The notes beneath the pieces were generated by a model that was given only the letters and a program-made list of their open reading frames with translations, was not told the DNA's origin and did no database searches. This document shows positions 50,140-59,601 of a DNA stretch of 64,000 nt, in pieces. The DNA is from UBA668 sp041394605 (lineage in GTDB: Bacteria > Actinomycetota > Acidimicrobiia > Acidimicrobiales > Ilumatobacteraceae). The stretch spans positions 372,001-436,000 of the forward strand of contig JAWKHX010000005.1 of assembly GCA_041394605.1 (NCBI GenBank), in the 5' to 3' direction. The translations under genes and the position numbers were made by a program. Within the stretch, counting starts at the first letter, position 1. Each line of letters begins with the position of its first letter.

Positions 50140-52074
50140 GTGGATGACCTGGAAAGCCGCCGCCTCGCCAAGGCCTGCACAGCACTGCTCGACGATTTCC
50201 GCCGATGGTTGCCGGCGCAGCGACCGAATCACGACGCCGCCGGATTGATCGCCGACGCCGCAACGTTCCTCGACTGGGACACCGACTACGGCAGGGGCGC
50301 CCTCACGCTGTTCGACCGCCATGACATCGACGAGTACCTGCTGGAGTGGTGCCCGAGGAGGCTGTCGTTCCCGCCGGAGGACTGGCTGGGCATCGTGCAC
50401 GGCCTGGTTGCCTACCTCGAGTTCCTCGGCGACTCGGGCCACTGGCGCGGTCCCGCGTCGCACGCGAGGGCCCTCGCCCGGCATGCCGAAGCGCAGACGG
50501 AGGCCTACCTGGCAGCGATGGCGGACCCGTCCAAGTACGGCATGGCGAAGGGCATGTTCATGGGCCCTGCCCTTGCCGGCGCCGACGTCGACTTCGACGA
50601 TCCCTCGTCGCTCCAAGCAGCCATGGACCGTTTCAACAGCCTCCCGTTCGACGAGCGGGTTGCCCTGACGGACCCGTTCATGCAGCCTCCGGGTGTCGCC
50701 AATGAGGAGGAGCACCTGCGGCGGGCGCGGTCGTTGTTCGACGTGCCGCCGGTGCGAATGCCGAATGCTGCTGCGATTGCCGCGGGTGCTGAGGCCAGCA
50801 AGCTGCGTGCGGCGGTGGTCGCGCTGCGCGAGTACCTCGGGGACAAGGGTGTGGCGCTGACGTCCACCGGCAACTTGAAGCTCGTGGACTGTCGCGCGCT
50901 GGTGGAACGCCTCGAGACCGGCGACCGTTTCGAGTACGGGCCACCGGGGGCCTCCAGCCAGGTGCGCTCGATGAACGAGCTACCGCACCTGGCATATCTC
51001 TTCGACCTCGCCAAGGAGACGGGCGCGACCCGCGTGGTGAAGGGGCGCCTGCTGCCGGTGAAGCGCTGGCCGCACGACCCACTGGCCGCCGCGACCAAGC
51101 TGGCGACGGCCACTCTGCAGTTGGTGCCCACGAGTCAGCGATGGTCGTTCGTGGTCGACGTCGACGGCCTGCTCGCCGGAGGTTTGCCGTACCTGCTTGC
51201 GCCGGCGATGGGCTACGGAGTCCCGCTCACGTTCGACGAGATGGTTCCCATTGCCGTCGCAGCCATCGAGTCGTCGGGCGTGCCCGCGTGGCTGCAGCCC
51301 GACACCCTGGCCATGGCAGCGCGGTCGTCGTTGCGTGATCACATGCATCGTCTGGCACTTGCCGGGATGGTCGACGTGGTCGAGGAGGAGGTGAGGATCA
51401 CCCCGTTCGGTGTCGCGGTGCTGGTCGACTACATGCGCGAAGCCGGCTTCCACATCACCGAGCTGCCGTCGCTGGAATCGCTGGACGCCGACGAACTGCT
51501 GGCGTCGATCGTCGATGCCACCGTCTTCGGCCCTGTCCCCGCCTGGGCGGCATGGCAACCCGGTTGGGACGACACCGCCAAGTGCGCCGCGCTGGTCGCT
51601 GCACTCGTCCGCCAGCCGCCCGAGCAACGCAACGCCCACCAACGGTACGGCGCGTTCGCGTTGCTGTCGGTGGCGTCAGCGGCCGCTGCCGAGCCGGCGT
51701 TGCGGCGCCTGCTCGGTGGCCCGTACGCCGGGTATGCCATCGCCGGCCTGTCGGACCACGGGATTGCCGACCTCGTGGACGACGACATGCCCGTGGAAGT
51801 GCTGGAGTCCATCGCCGGGCTGGAGGCGACCCTGCTGCCGTGGGTCGACGAGCGGTACCTCGACACCGTGGTGGACGGCCCTGCTGCCGTCGTGGCGGCG
51901 ACCGACGAACTTCTGGACGGGACTGGCCCGGACGTGCTGCACGCGCTGGCGCTGATCCCGGCCTCCGAGGTGCCCGATGTGCTGGCGGCAATCAGTGCGG
52001 CCCACCCCAGCAAACGGGTGGCCAAGGCTGCCCGCACCGCCCTCCATCGCTGGCGCAGCCGCTGGAGCGGTTGA
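50140..52074 (+). CDS. Large hypothetical protein, winged-helix-like section
   Basis: 644 residues from GTG 50140. N-terminal helical part (LLDDFRRWLPAQRPNHDAAG, FPPEDWLGIVHGLVAYLEFL), a middle part with LREYLGDKGVALTSTGNLKL and ARSSLRDHMHRLALAGMVDV that looks like winged-helix units, and a C-terminal alpha-helical, HEAT-like part. No signal peptide or membrane helix. Similar actinobacterial proteins of unknown function come to mind, but I cannot name a family. It stands alone between a scrap and the sulfatase gene. Confidence 0.75.
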   Translation: MDDLESRRLAKACTALLDDFRRWLPAQRPNHDAAGLIADAATFLDWDTDYGRGALTLFDRHDIDEYLLEWCPRRLSFPPEDWLGIVHGLVAYLEFLGDSGHWRGPASHARALARHAEAQTEAYLAAMADPSKYGMAKGMFMGPALAGADVDFDDPSSLQAAMDRFNSLPFDERVALTDPFMQPPGVANEEEHLRRARSLFDVPPVRMPNAAAIAAGAEASKLRAAVVALREYLGDKGVALTSTGNLKLVDCRALVERLETGDRFEYGPPGASSQVRSMNELPHLAYLFDLAKETGATRVVKGRLLPVKRWPHDPLAAATKLATATLQLVPTSQRWSFVVDVDGLLAGGLPYLLAPAMGYGVPLTFDEMVPIAVAAIESSGVPAWLQPDTLAMAARSSLRDHMHRLALAGMVDVVEEEVRITPFGVAVLVDYMREAGFHITELPSLESLDADELLASIVDATVFGPVPAWAAWQPGWDDTAKCAALVAALVRQPPEQRNAHQRYGAFALLSVASAAAAEPALRRLLGGPYAGYAIAGLSDHGIADLVDDDMPVEVLESIAGLEATLLPWVDERYLDTVVDGPAAVVAATDELLDGTGPDVLHALALIPASEVPDVLAAISAAHPSKRVAKAARTALHRWRSRWSG

Positions 52075-52128
52075 CCACAAGCCCCGGAGGCCTCCCCGGT
52101 CGGAGCCGGAGCGACGGCAGCCACCACA

Positions 52129-53694
52129 ATGAACCGCATGACCGAACGCCGGCCGAACGTCCTGTTCATCATCTGCGACCAGTTGCGCCACGACCACCTC
52201 GGCTTCGCCGGGAACGGGATCGTCCGCACGCCGAACATCGACGGCCTCGCCGCCCGCGGCATGGTCTACGACAACGCCTGGGTGGCCAACCCGGTGTGCA
52301 TGCCCAACCGGTCGACGATCATGACGGGCCGGCTGCCGTCGGCCCACGGCGTGATCTTCAACGACCGCAGCCTGGACTGGGGCGCGAACACCCACGTCCG
52401 CACCTTCAGGAACGCCGGCTACCGGACGGGCCTGTTCGGCAAGTCGCACCTTCAGCACGGCCTCAGCCGCAACGCCGTGCGGGCCATTCCCCGTGAGCCC
52501 GTGCAGGCGGACCCCTGGCCGGATGGCTGGAACGACCTGGAGAACGCCGAGCTCTACGACGACGGCCTGCCGCCCTGGCCGGACGACTTCTACGGCTTCG
52601 ACAAGGTCGAGCTGTCCATCGACCACGGCTCGCGGGTCACCGGCCATCACCTCCGCTGGGCGCTGGAACGGGGCGGGCGCTACGAGGACCTCGTGGTCCC
52701 GATGACCGCCGAGTCGCCGGCCTTGCGTCGCAGCGACCGCTGGTGGCAGGTGTACCAGCCCCCCTACGGCCCAGAACTGCACTCCACCACCTTCGTCACC
52801 GACCGCACGGTCGCGTTCATCGAGGAGGCGGCCGCCGAGCAGCAGCCGTGGCTGGCCTGGGCCTCCTTCCCCGACCCGCACCACCCGATGGCCGTGCCGG
52901 GGGAGTGGTTCGACCGCCACGACCCGGCCGACATGCCGCTGCCGGCCACCATCGACGACCCGCTGGACTACGCCCCGAAGTACCTGCGCTACCTCCGCCA
53001 ACTCCCCGCCGACCGCCAGTTCACCTGGGTGTCCGCGTTCGGCGCAGTGGACCACGACCTCGTGCGCGAGGCCATCGCCGCCACGTACGGCCTGGTCGAG
53101 ATGATCGACGACGGCATCGGCAGGATCCTCGCCACCGTCGACGCGCTGGGCCAGACCGACGACACCATCGTGGTGTTCACCGCCGACCACGGCGAGATGA
53201 TGGGCGACCACGGCCTCATGCTGAAGGGCTTCATGCACTACCGCGGCACGTTGCAGGTGCCGCTGGTGATCGCCGATCCGACCCGGCCGGCCGGCCGGAC
53301 CGACTCGCTGGCGTGCTCGCTGGACCTCGGTTCCACCCTCCTCGACCTGGCCGGGCTGCCCGCCTACGACGGCATCCAGGGCGTGTCGCTTGCGCCCACC
53401 CTCACCGACCCGGCAGCGACCGTCCGCGACCACCTGCTCATCGAGGACGACCTGCCGCCCGGCCTGGCCGCGCTGATGCGCACGCCGGACAAGACCCGCA
53501 CGGTCATCACCGCCGACGGCACCAAGTACACCCGCCACAGCAACGGCGACGACATGCTCTTCGACCTCCTGGCCGACCATGACGAGATGCACCCGATCAC
53601 CGCCGACGCGACCCGCCGTGCCCAGGCCGTCGACGTGCTCGCCTCCGCCCTCATCGAGGCCTCGGATTCCGCCCGCGGCGCCCCCACCGGCTGA
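52129..53694 (+). CDS. Sulfatase (formylglycine-type)
   Basis: 521 residues from ATG 52129; ATG 52138 is equally good. VLFIICDQLRHDHLG gives the metal-binding Asp, NPVCMPNRSTIMTGRLP is the C-x-P-x-R formylglycine motif (Cys57), GLFGKSHLQ and FTADHGEMMGDHG the remaining active-site signatures. No signal peptide, so it would act in the cytoplasm on an imported sulfate or phosphonate ester. A formylglycine-generating enzyme must be encoded elsewhere; none is in this window. Confidence 0.93.
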   Translation: MNRMTERRPNVLFIICDQLRHDHLGFAGNGIVRTPNIDGLAARGMVYDNAWVANPVCMPNRSTIMTGRLPSAHGVIFNDRSLDWGANTHVRTFRNAGYRTGLFGKSHLQHGLSRNAVRAIPREPVQADPWPDGWNDLENAELYDDGLPPWPDDFYGFDKVELSIDHGSRVTGHHLRWALERGGRYEDLVVPMTAESPALRRSDRWWQVYQPPYGPELHSTTFVTDRTVAFIEEAAAEQQPWLAWASFPDPHHPMAVPGEWFDRHDPADMPLPATIDDPLDYAPKYLRYLRQLPADRQFTWVSAFGAVDHDLVREAIAATYGLVEMIDDGIGRILATVDALGQTDDTIVVFTADHGEMMGDHGLMLKGFMHYRGTLQVPLVIADPTRPAGRTDSLACSLDLGSTLLDLAGLPAYDGIQGVSLAPTLTDPAATVRDHLLIEDDLPPGLAALMRTPDKTRTVITADGTKYTRHSNGDDMLFDLLADHDEMHPITADATRRAQAVDVLASALIEASDSARGAPTG

Positions 53695-53726
53695 TGTCAT
53701 TTCAACGAAACGGCTGACACTCTGTG

Positions 53727-53800
53727 ACGACATGAGCCTGCAGGCCGTTTCAAGCACCTCTCCGTGCTGGAACGCGCCGGCCTGGTGGGCTGCAGGGGTG
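53727..53800 (+). pseudogene. ArsR-type helix-turn-helix fragment
   Basis: DDMSLQAV followed, after a one-base frame change near 53753, by KHLSVLERAGLVG: the recognition-helix region of ArsR repressors (xMSxxAVSKHLxVLERAGLV). The rest of the gene is missing. A 25-residue match, so moderate confidence. Confidence 0.45.
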
Positions 53801-53903
53801 CTGGTTCGCCGTCCCAGTCATCACTGCGCTTGCTGGAATTCGTATCCCAACAGCATGGAGTCGCTCACGCGCTGACCCGCACCTTCCCTCCGTCCTGTGT
53901 GAT

Positions 53904-53909
53904 TACTCT
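53904..53909 (+). promoter_or_regulatory. Leaderless promoter -10 (RHS gene)
   Basis: TACTCT, 6 bases, GTG 53916. Confidence 0.5.
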
Positions 53910-53915
53910 GCTCTC

Positions 53916-56261
53916 GTGCGCGCGTCGCGGCTTCTCGTGGTCTTCTCGATTGTTGCGTCCGGCATTGCTGTGCCGGCTCCTGTTCCCGTAGCTGCTGCGC
54001 CGAATCCTGTGGTGTTGTCGCCTGATCTGCTGGCGCCAGGGGCTGCCCCGGCCGCGCGGGTTCAGCATGGCGCCGCCGACCGGACGTGGACGACCACCTA
54101 CGATGCGGGCGGCCTTGCCGTGGCAACCCAAGAACCAGGCGGCTACTCGCGTGTATCGACGTTCGACGCCAACCGCCGGCTGGTCGCGGTCGTAGCGACC
54201 GACGGGATTGACGTCGGCAGCACCGGCTACGAGTACGACCTTGGCGGTCGCGTCACGTCGGTCAGTGCACCGTCGGGAGCCATCTCGATCGCGTACGACG
54301 ATCGCGGTCTGCCTACAGCGGTGCTCGATCCATCGCTTGTACCGACGGCGTACAGCTACGACGACGATGGTCTGCTCATACAGCGAACCGGGACCCACAC
54401 CTCTGCGTACGACTGGCTCGGCAGGCTCACCCAGTGGGTGCAGCCGTCCAGCGCCACGGTCGACTACCAGTGGGATGCCGCGGGCAATCGGATCGGGGCC
54501 GGCACGGTCCAGTACACCTACGACGAGCGGAATCGTCTGGTGTCATCGACGGACGGGACCTCGTACGAATACGCCGCACGTGGCGACCTGACCCAGGTCA
54601 GCAACGGCCAGTCGGTTCACACCTTCGCATACGACCCGCTCGGCAGGATGGCCGACTCCGATGGCCGACAGATCGTCAGCGACGGACTCGGCCGGGTGAT
54701 CTCGATCGGCGCAGAGGAGTTGAGCTACTCAGGCCTCGGTGCCGATCCGGTCACTCTCGGCGCCTGGACGCTTGGCCGAACCCCGTTCGGAGCCTTGGTG
54801 TCGGCGAGCGATGGGGCATCGACGGATTGGGTCGTGCCGGACCGCCACGGAGACGTCTCGATCGGTCTCGCCGTCGGAAGCGGCTCCATTGACTTCACCA
54901 GGGTCTTCGACCCATTCGGGGCGGTCATCGCAACGACCGGCTCAACCGGTATCCCTGTCGGATTCCAGGGCGATGTCACCGACTCGGTCACGGGTGACGT
55001 GTGGATGGGTGCCCGATGGTTCGCGCCGTCCGTGGGCTCGTTCCGGACCCGCGACTCGTGGGCAGGCGACGTGACGGAACCTGGGACGCTGAACCGCTAC
55101 GCCTACGGGTTGGCCGACCCGCTCGGCATGTGGGACCCGACGGGCCACAGCGCCGAGGATGTGGGGGTCGGTGTCGACGCGGCGCTCCAGGAGTTCAACC
55201 GCCACCACGACGAGGAGGTCGCCAAGCGTCGTGCGAGGGGGGACGCGTCGGTCGCCTCGGGTGTTTCCACCTTGGCCGGGCCTGTTTCGCTGATCACGGC
55301 CGTGAACTCGCCCGATACGAGTTGGATCGGCACGCTCAAGGTCGTTGGGTCGGTTGTCGTGGCCACGGCTGCCACGGTCGGATGCACTGCGGCCGGTGCG
55401 GGGGCGTTGGCCGGGGCTTGTGGCGGAGCCGCGGCGCGATTCTTCGACGGCCTGGTGTCCGGGCAAGGCGTCTGGGATCTCGTCAAGTACACGTTCGATC
55501 CGAAGAGCATTGCCATCGACATGGCCGTCGGCCTGGTCTCTGCCGGCGTCGCCCGGATCGCGGGGTCCGGCGCTCAGCTGGCGTCTAGGGAGATGACCGT
55601 GGTCCTTGCGTCCGCGGGCGCAGCGGTGGCCACTGGGGCCGTCGCAGATGCCACAGCGGTGCTGCTGGCGGGTGGTACATGGAGCCAGGCCTGGGCCGCG
55701 GCGACGGACTGGCAGAGCCGGCTCATCGACTTCGGTATCGGGGCAGTGATGGGCATGAGGGAAGTCGGCGATCGGCGATCCTCCCAACGCAACGCAGAGC
55801 GAACAAGCCTGCAGTCGCACACAGACCAGTCCACACGCGGGACACCCGCCACAGAGTTGGCCGAGGGGCCCGTTGATCGACTGTTGTACGGCGGACGCCC
55901 CGGCAAGGGTCTGCCTGGAAGAGCAGGCGTAGACATCCCGAATCGCCCGACCATCACCGAACTGGAGAATCTCACGGAGAAGCACGGCGTTGAGTTCGCA
56001 ACCACCTACAAGCTCGGACCGGGACCGAACGGAGCTGGAGGTCAGTACCGGATGTTCTCTGGAGATGCCACTTCGGTTGGAATTCCGATCGAGCCGGACT
56101 CGATGCTCATCTATCACACGCACCCCGGCGGTACTCCGTGGGCGAGCGGGGCTGATCGAGCCGTTATGGACGCACTTGAAGCCGTGGGTTCCCCACAACG
56201 AACGTCATGTCTCATTCCGGTCGGCATGGGTTGCGCCATTCCATTCAAGGGGAACACCTGA
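53916..56261 (+). CDS. RHS-repeat secreted toxin with JAMM-like C-terminal domain
   Basis: 781 residues from GTG 53916. Signal peptide (LLVVFSIVASGIAVPAPV), YD/RHS repeats at about 60-330 (YDLGGRVTSV, YDDRGLPTAV, YDPLGRMAD), the RHS core end at about 392-412 (NRYAYGLADPLGMWDPTGH), a Gly/Ala-rich hydrophobic stretch at 450-600, and a variable C-terminal domain from 650. That domain has E726 and YHTHPGGTPWASGAD (H734, H736, S744, D747), the exact E...HxHP-x6-S-x2-D motif of JAMM/JAB metallopeptidases. It would be a zinc peptidase, perhaps a deubiquitinase-like or cell-wall peptidase effector. The RHS part is short for the family. Confidence 0.87.
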   Translation: MRASRLLVVFSIVASGIAVPAPVPVAAAPNPVVLSPDLLAPGAAPAARVQHGAADRTWTTTYDAGGLAVATQEPGGYSRVSTFDANRRLVAVVATDGIDVGSTGYEYDLGGRVTSVSAPSGAISIAYDDRGLPTAVLDPSLVPTAYSYDDDGLLIQRTGTHTSAYDWLGRLTQWVQPSSATVDYQWDAAGNRIGAGTVQYTYDERNRLVSSTDGTSYEYAARGDLTQVSNGQSVHTFAYDPLGRMADSDGRQIVSDGLGRVISIGAEELSYSGLGADPVTLGAWTLGRTPFGALVSASDGASTDWVVPDRHGDVSIGLAVGSGSIDFTRVFDPFGAVIATTGSTGIPVGFQGDVTDSVTGDVWMGARWFAPSVGSFRTRDSWAGDVTEPGTLNRYAYGLADPLGMWDPTGHSAEDVGVGVDAALQEFNRHHDEEVAKRRARGDASVASGVSTLAGPVSLITAVNSPDTSWIGTLKVVGSVVVATAATVGCTAAGAGALAGACGGAAARFFDGLVSGQGVWDLVKYTFDPKSIAIDMAVGLVSAGVARIAGSGAQLASREMTVVLASAGAAVATGAVADATAVLLAGGTWSQAWAAATDWQSRLIDFGIGAVMGMREVGDRRSSQRNAERTSLQSHTDQSTRGTPATELAEGPVDRLLYGGRPGKGLPGRAGVDIPNRPTITELENLTEKHGVEFATTYKLGPGPNGAGGQYRMFSGDATSVGIPIEPDSMLIYHTHPGGTPWASGADRAVMDALEAVGSPQRTSCLIPVGMGCAIPFKGNT

Positions 56262-56479
56262 TGAGCCCCGCACCGCAGTATTCGTACCTTTGGGATGGCT
56301 CTGAGCCTGGCTGGGTGATCTGGCAGCTTCCCGGCCGCAACGACGAAGCAGGGCGACGCCTAATCTTCAACCTCGTCGACCGCACCGCTCTCATCATCGA
56401 GGATGACGAGCTTGCCGAGGCAGTCTTGGACGAAATGGTCGAGCACGGGTGTCCCACCATTACGGAGCTACCGTCGTGA
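56261..56479 (+). CDS. Putative immunity protein for the RHS toxin
   Basis: 72 residues. ATG 56261 overlaps the RHS stop (TGATG), the usual tight coupling of an immunity gene. The protein is small, acidic and Trp/Leu-containing (YLWDGSEPGWVIWQLPG, LIIEDDELAEAVLDEMVEHG), with no signal or membrane helix. No known immunity family was recognised; the call is from position alone. Confidence 0.6.
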   Translation: MSPAPQYSYLWDGSEPGWVIWQLPGRNDEAGRRLIFNLVDRTALIIEDDELAEAVLDEMVEHGCPTITELPS

Positions 56480-56716
56480 CGCCGTCGGTGCCACAGAAGA
56501 GGGCAGCGTCCTCGAAGGCACCGGAGCCGTCTGTCATAACTCCGCCCCTGCTGCCCCCGTCGTCCTCACCGACCCCACGCGGAAGGCTCCAGCGAAGTCG
56601 TGGTCGCGCGATGGCTCCGGGGGCGGCCCGCCGAACGACGGCAACGCTCAGGTCCGCTGGGGCTGAGCCGCACACGACCGGGAATAGCCGTTGCGGGCGC
56701 AAGTGTTGCACGGCCT
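56480..56716. other. Intergenic region, nothing recognised
   Basis: 237 bases after the immunity gene. Open frames exist in two directions but have no start signals or motifs. Such gaps behind RHS genes often hold displaced toxin tips, but I see no RHS-core end here. Confidence 0.35.
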
Positions 56717-57112
56717 ATGACCACGATTCCCGCTTCCCACGCCGACCTCCTCGACACCACGGCCCTGGCCCACGTGGCCACCATCGGCCCCGACGGCAGC
56801 CCGCAGAACAACCCGGTGTGGTTCGGCTGGGACGGCACCCACGTGCTGTTCAGCCAGACCACCGGCCGCCAGAAGTACCGCAACCTCCAGCAGCACCCCG
56901 CTGTCGCCCTGTCCATCGTCGACCCGGCCAACCCGTACCGCTACCTCGAGATTCGCGGCACCGTGGCGGAGATCGTGGACGACCCGGGCAATGCGTTCAT
57001 CAACTCGATGGCCAAGAAGTACATCGACCAGGACGAGTACCCGTGGCACCAGCCGGGCGACCACCGCGTCGTGGTGAAGGTGCTGCCGGCGCGCACCACC
57101 CAGATGGGCTGA
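56717..57112 (+). CDS. PPOX-class, probably F420-dependent, oxidoreductase
   Basis: 131 residues. A split-barrel flavin/F420 fold: LDTTALAHVATIGPDGSPQN, NPVWFGWDGTHVLFSQTTGR, KYRNLQQHPAVALSIVD and RYLEIRGTVAEI. The S-Q-T-T-G-R-x-K-x-R-N segment is typical of F420-binding PPOX-like proteins of actinobacteria. ATG 56717. Cofactor assignment is from family, not from a solved motif. Confidence 0.9.
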   Translation: MTTIPASHADLLDTTALAHVATIGPDGSPQNNPVWFGWDGTHVLFSQTTGRQKYRNLQQHPAVALSIVDPANPYRYLEIRGTVAEIVDDPGNAFINSMAKKYIDQDEYPWHQPGDHRVVVKVLPARTTQMG

Positions 57113-57149
57113 ACCCAGGGCGAACGGAGGGCCGGGTTCGCCCGCCCCG

Positions 57150-57683
57150 CTACCGCCCCTGCGCGGCGGGAAGGTGGTCCAGGAACCGCAGCGCGGCCTG
57201 CGCCGCCTCGTGCCGCCACAGCACCACCACGTCGGCAGGGTCGGTTGCCACCTGCGCCTCCAGCGCTGCGGCCATGTCCTCTGCATGCGCCCGTTGCGCC
57301 GCCACCAGCGGGGCGGTGTCCACCTGGCACACACCGCACAGCACCAACTTCAGCACCAGTTCGCTGCGCAGGTCGCGCAGGTGCAGCACCGGCTCGGCCA
57401 GCCAACGCCGCAGTTGGGCGCGCCCCGCCGGCGTCGGCGCCAGGATCGTCCGCTCGCCGCCGGCAAGGCCGGGCTCCACACCGACCGGCTCCACGTAGCC
57501 GCGGCCAGTCAACTGGTCGAGCGCCCGGTAGGTGAGGGCGCGGGAGAGCGACCACACCCTGCCGATGTCGCCGCCGGGCTTCAGGCGGGCGGCCACGTCG
57601 TACCCGTGCGCCGGCCCGGCGGCGAGGATGCCGAGGCAGGCCCACTCGCCGAGCAGGAGGGCATCGCGCTGGCCCCTGCTCAC
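57150..57683 (-). CDS. PadR-family transcriptional regulator in the mod operon
   Basis: 177 residues from GTG 57683, overlapping the modC stop by 4 bases. LLGEWACLGILAAGPAHGYD and RVWSLSRALTYRALDQLTGR plus GYVEPVGVEP form the PadR winged helix; the rest is the helical C-terminal domain. Its position as the last gene of modABC suggests that it regulates this operon, possibly by binding the 19-bp palindrome at 60390-60408. PadR proteins are not the usual molybdate regulators, so this pairing is notable. Confidence 0.88.
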   Translation of the reverse strand: MSRGQRDALLLGEWACLGILAAGPAHGYDVAARLKPGGDIGRVWSLSRALTYRALDQLTGRGYVEPVGVEPGLAGGERTILAPTPAGRAQLRRWLAEPVLHLRDLRSELVLKLVLCGVCQVDTAPLVAAQRAHAEDMAAALEAQVATDPADVVVLWRHEAAQAALRFLDHLPAAQGR

Positions 57684-58753
57684 CCGCCGTGCACCTCCAC
57701 CTCGCCGTAGACCTCCACCTCGGTCGCCTTCACCGACGCGTGGACCGTGTCGCCCGGGCGCAACGCCATCGCCTCCATGGCCCCCACGGTGATCTCCGCC
57801 ACCAGCGGCAGCGGGCCTTCCAGCGACACCCGCACCCGATCGCCCAGCCGGTCCATCCCGGTGACCGTGCCCTCCCAACAGTTGCGCACGCTGGAGCCGT
57901 CCGGCACGGTGCGGGTGAGCACCACCGAGTGAGGGCGGATGACGGCGAACGCCGGGCCGGCCGCGGCGTCGGCCACCACGACGGCCGCGCCGCGGGCGGT
58001 CCGCAGCACCCCGTCCGTCACGGTGCCGCGGACCAGGTTGACGCCCATGAGGTCGGCGACGTAGCGCGAGCGCGGGCGCGCCGTCACCTCGGCCAGCGTT
58101 CCGGCCTGCACGATCCGGCCCCCCTCGAGCACGGCCACCCGGTCCGCCAGGGCGTGCGCGTCGACGGGGTCGTGGGTGACCAGCACGCGCATCCCGCCAA
58201 ACGTGGCGAGGTGGCGGCGCAGCTCCACCCGGACCGCGCCCCGGGTGCCGGCGTCCAACGCCGCGAGCGGTTCGTCCAGCAGCAGCAACCGTGGGTCGGT
58301 GGCCAGCGCGCGGGCGAGCGCGGCCCGCTGGGCCTGGCCGCCGGACAGGGCGCCGGGTCGCTGCGCGGCGTAGGCGGAGAGCCCGACACGCTCCAGCCAC
58401 TCGCCGGCCACCCGCCGCGCCTCCGCCTTCGGTGCCCGCCGAGCCCGCAGCCCGTAGGCGACATTCTCCAGCACGGTCATGTGGGGGAACAGGAGGTAGT
58501 CCTGGAACACGAACCCGATCCGCCGCTGCTCTGGCGCCACCAGCGCGTCGGCCGCCGGGTCGTCCAGCACGTCGCCGTCGAGCGTGATCCGCCCCCCGTC
58601 CAGCGGCACCAGCCCGGCCAGCGCCCGCAGCACGGTGCTCTTCCCGGCGCCGTTGGGGCCGAGCAGGGCCAGCACCTCGCCGTCGGCCACGGCGAGCTCC
58701 GCGTCGAGTGCCAGGGTGCCGAGCCGGACCTCCAGGCGGGCGTCCAGCGTCAT
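57680..58753 (-). CDS. modC: Molybdate ABC transporter ATP-binding protein
   Basis: 357 residues from ATG 58753. Walker A GPNGAGKST, Q-loop FQDYLLFPHM, signature ALSGGQAQRAALARAL, Walker B LLLLDEP and H-loop VLVTHDP. A C-terminal TOBE domain (MDRLGDRVRVSLEG, RPGDTVHASVKATEVEVYG) is the molybdate-type regulatory domain. It powers import with ModB; ATGA overlaps both neighbours. Confidence 0.94.
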   Translation of the reverse strand: MTLDARLEVRLGTLALDAELAVADGEVLALLGPNGAGKSTVLRALAGLVPLDGGRITLDGDVLDDPAADALVAPEQRRIGFVFQDYLLFPHMTVLENVAYGLRARRAPKAEARRVAGEWLERVGLSAYAAQRPGALSGGQAQRAALARALATDPRLLLLDEPLAALDAGTRGAVRVELRRHLATFGGMRVLVTHDPVDAHALADRVAVLEGGRIVQAGTLAEVTARPRSRYVADLMGVNLVRGTVTDGVLRTARGAAVVVADAAAGPAFAVIRPHSVVLTRTVPDGSSVRNCWEGTVTGMDRLGDRVRVSLEGPLPLVAEITVGAMEAMALRPGDTVHASVKATEVEVYGEVEVHGG

Positions 58754-59601
58754 GCCACCACCGCCCGTTCCGGGCGGACGACTCTGCCGAACCAGCGGTC
58801 GCGCAGCCCCACCAGGACGGCGAACGACAACGCGATCAGCAGCAGCGCCAGCACGATCGCTTCCTCCGGGTTGGTCTCCAGCGACAGGTACACCGCCAGC
58901 GGCATCGTGCGCGTGGTGCCGGGGAAGTTGCCGGCGAACGTGATGGTGGCGCCGAACTCGCCCAGCGCCCTGGCCCACGACAGCACCGCCCCGGCGATCA
59001 GCGCGGGCCGGATGGCCGGGAGGGTGACCCGTCGGAACGTGTACCACCCGGAGGCCCCGAGGGTGCGGGAGGCATCCTCCACACGCCCGTCCAGCTGGCG
59101 CAGCGCGGCCTCCACCGTGATCACGAGGAAGGGCATGGACACGAACGTCTGGGCCACCACGACGCCGGTGGTGGTGAACGGGAGTGTGACGTCGAACCAG
59201 CGGTACAACCACTGGCCGACGATGCCCCGCCGCCCGAGCGCGAAGAACAGCGCGACGCCACCCACCACCGGCGGCAGCACCATCGACAGGGTGGTGAGGG
59301 CACGCACCACCGAGCGCCCCGGGAACTCCACCCGGGCCAGCAGCCAGGCCAGCGGCACGCCGAAGACCACCGAGATGGCGGTGGCCCACAGTGAGCACGT
59401 GATGGAGAGTCGCAGCGCGGTGAGTGCTTCGTCGTTGGTGAGGTAGTGCCAGGCGTTGGACCACGGCGCCCGCCACAGCAGCCCGGCCAGGGGGAGCGCG
59501 AAGAACGCGACGGCGACGGCTGCCAGCACCAGCGCCGGGACGGGCATCGGGGTGCGGGTGTTCCGCCGGCCCCCGACCCGCGTGCCCCGGCCAGGGCTCA
59601 C
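58750..59601 (-). CDS. modB: Molybdate ABC transporter permease
   Basis: 283 residues from GTG 59601. Six membrane helices (VPALVLAAVAVAFFALPLAG, LSITCSLWATAISVVFG and others). The EAA loop reads DASRTLGASGWYTFRRVTLP, the contact to ModC. SWARALGEFGATITFAGN near the C-terminus is characteristic of ModB/CysW-type permeases. Overlaps modA (GTGA) and modC (ATGA). Confidence 0.94.
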   Translation of the reverse strand: MSPGRGTRVGGRRNTRTPMPVPALVLAAVAVAFFALPLAGLLWRAPWSNAWHYLTNDEALTALRLSITCSLWATAISVVFGVPLAWLLARVEFPGRSVVRALTTLSMVLPPVVGGVALFFALGRRGIVGQWLYRWFDVTLPFTTTGVVVAQTFVSMPFLVITVEAALRQLDGRVEDASRTLGASGWYTFRRVTLPAIRPALIAGAVLSWARALGEFGATITFAGNFPGTTRTMPLAVYLSLETNPEEAIVLALLLIALSFAVLVGLRDRWFGRVVRPERAVVA

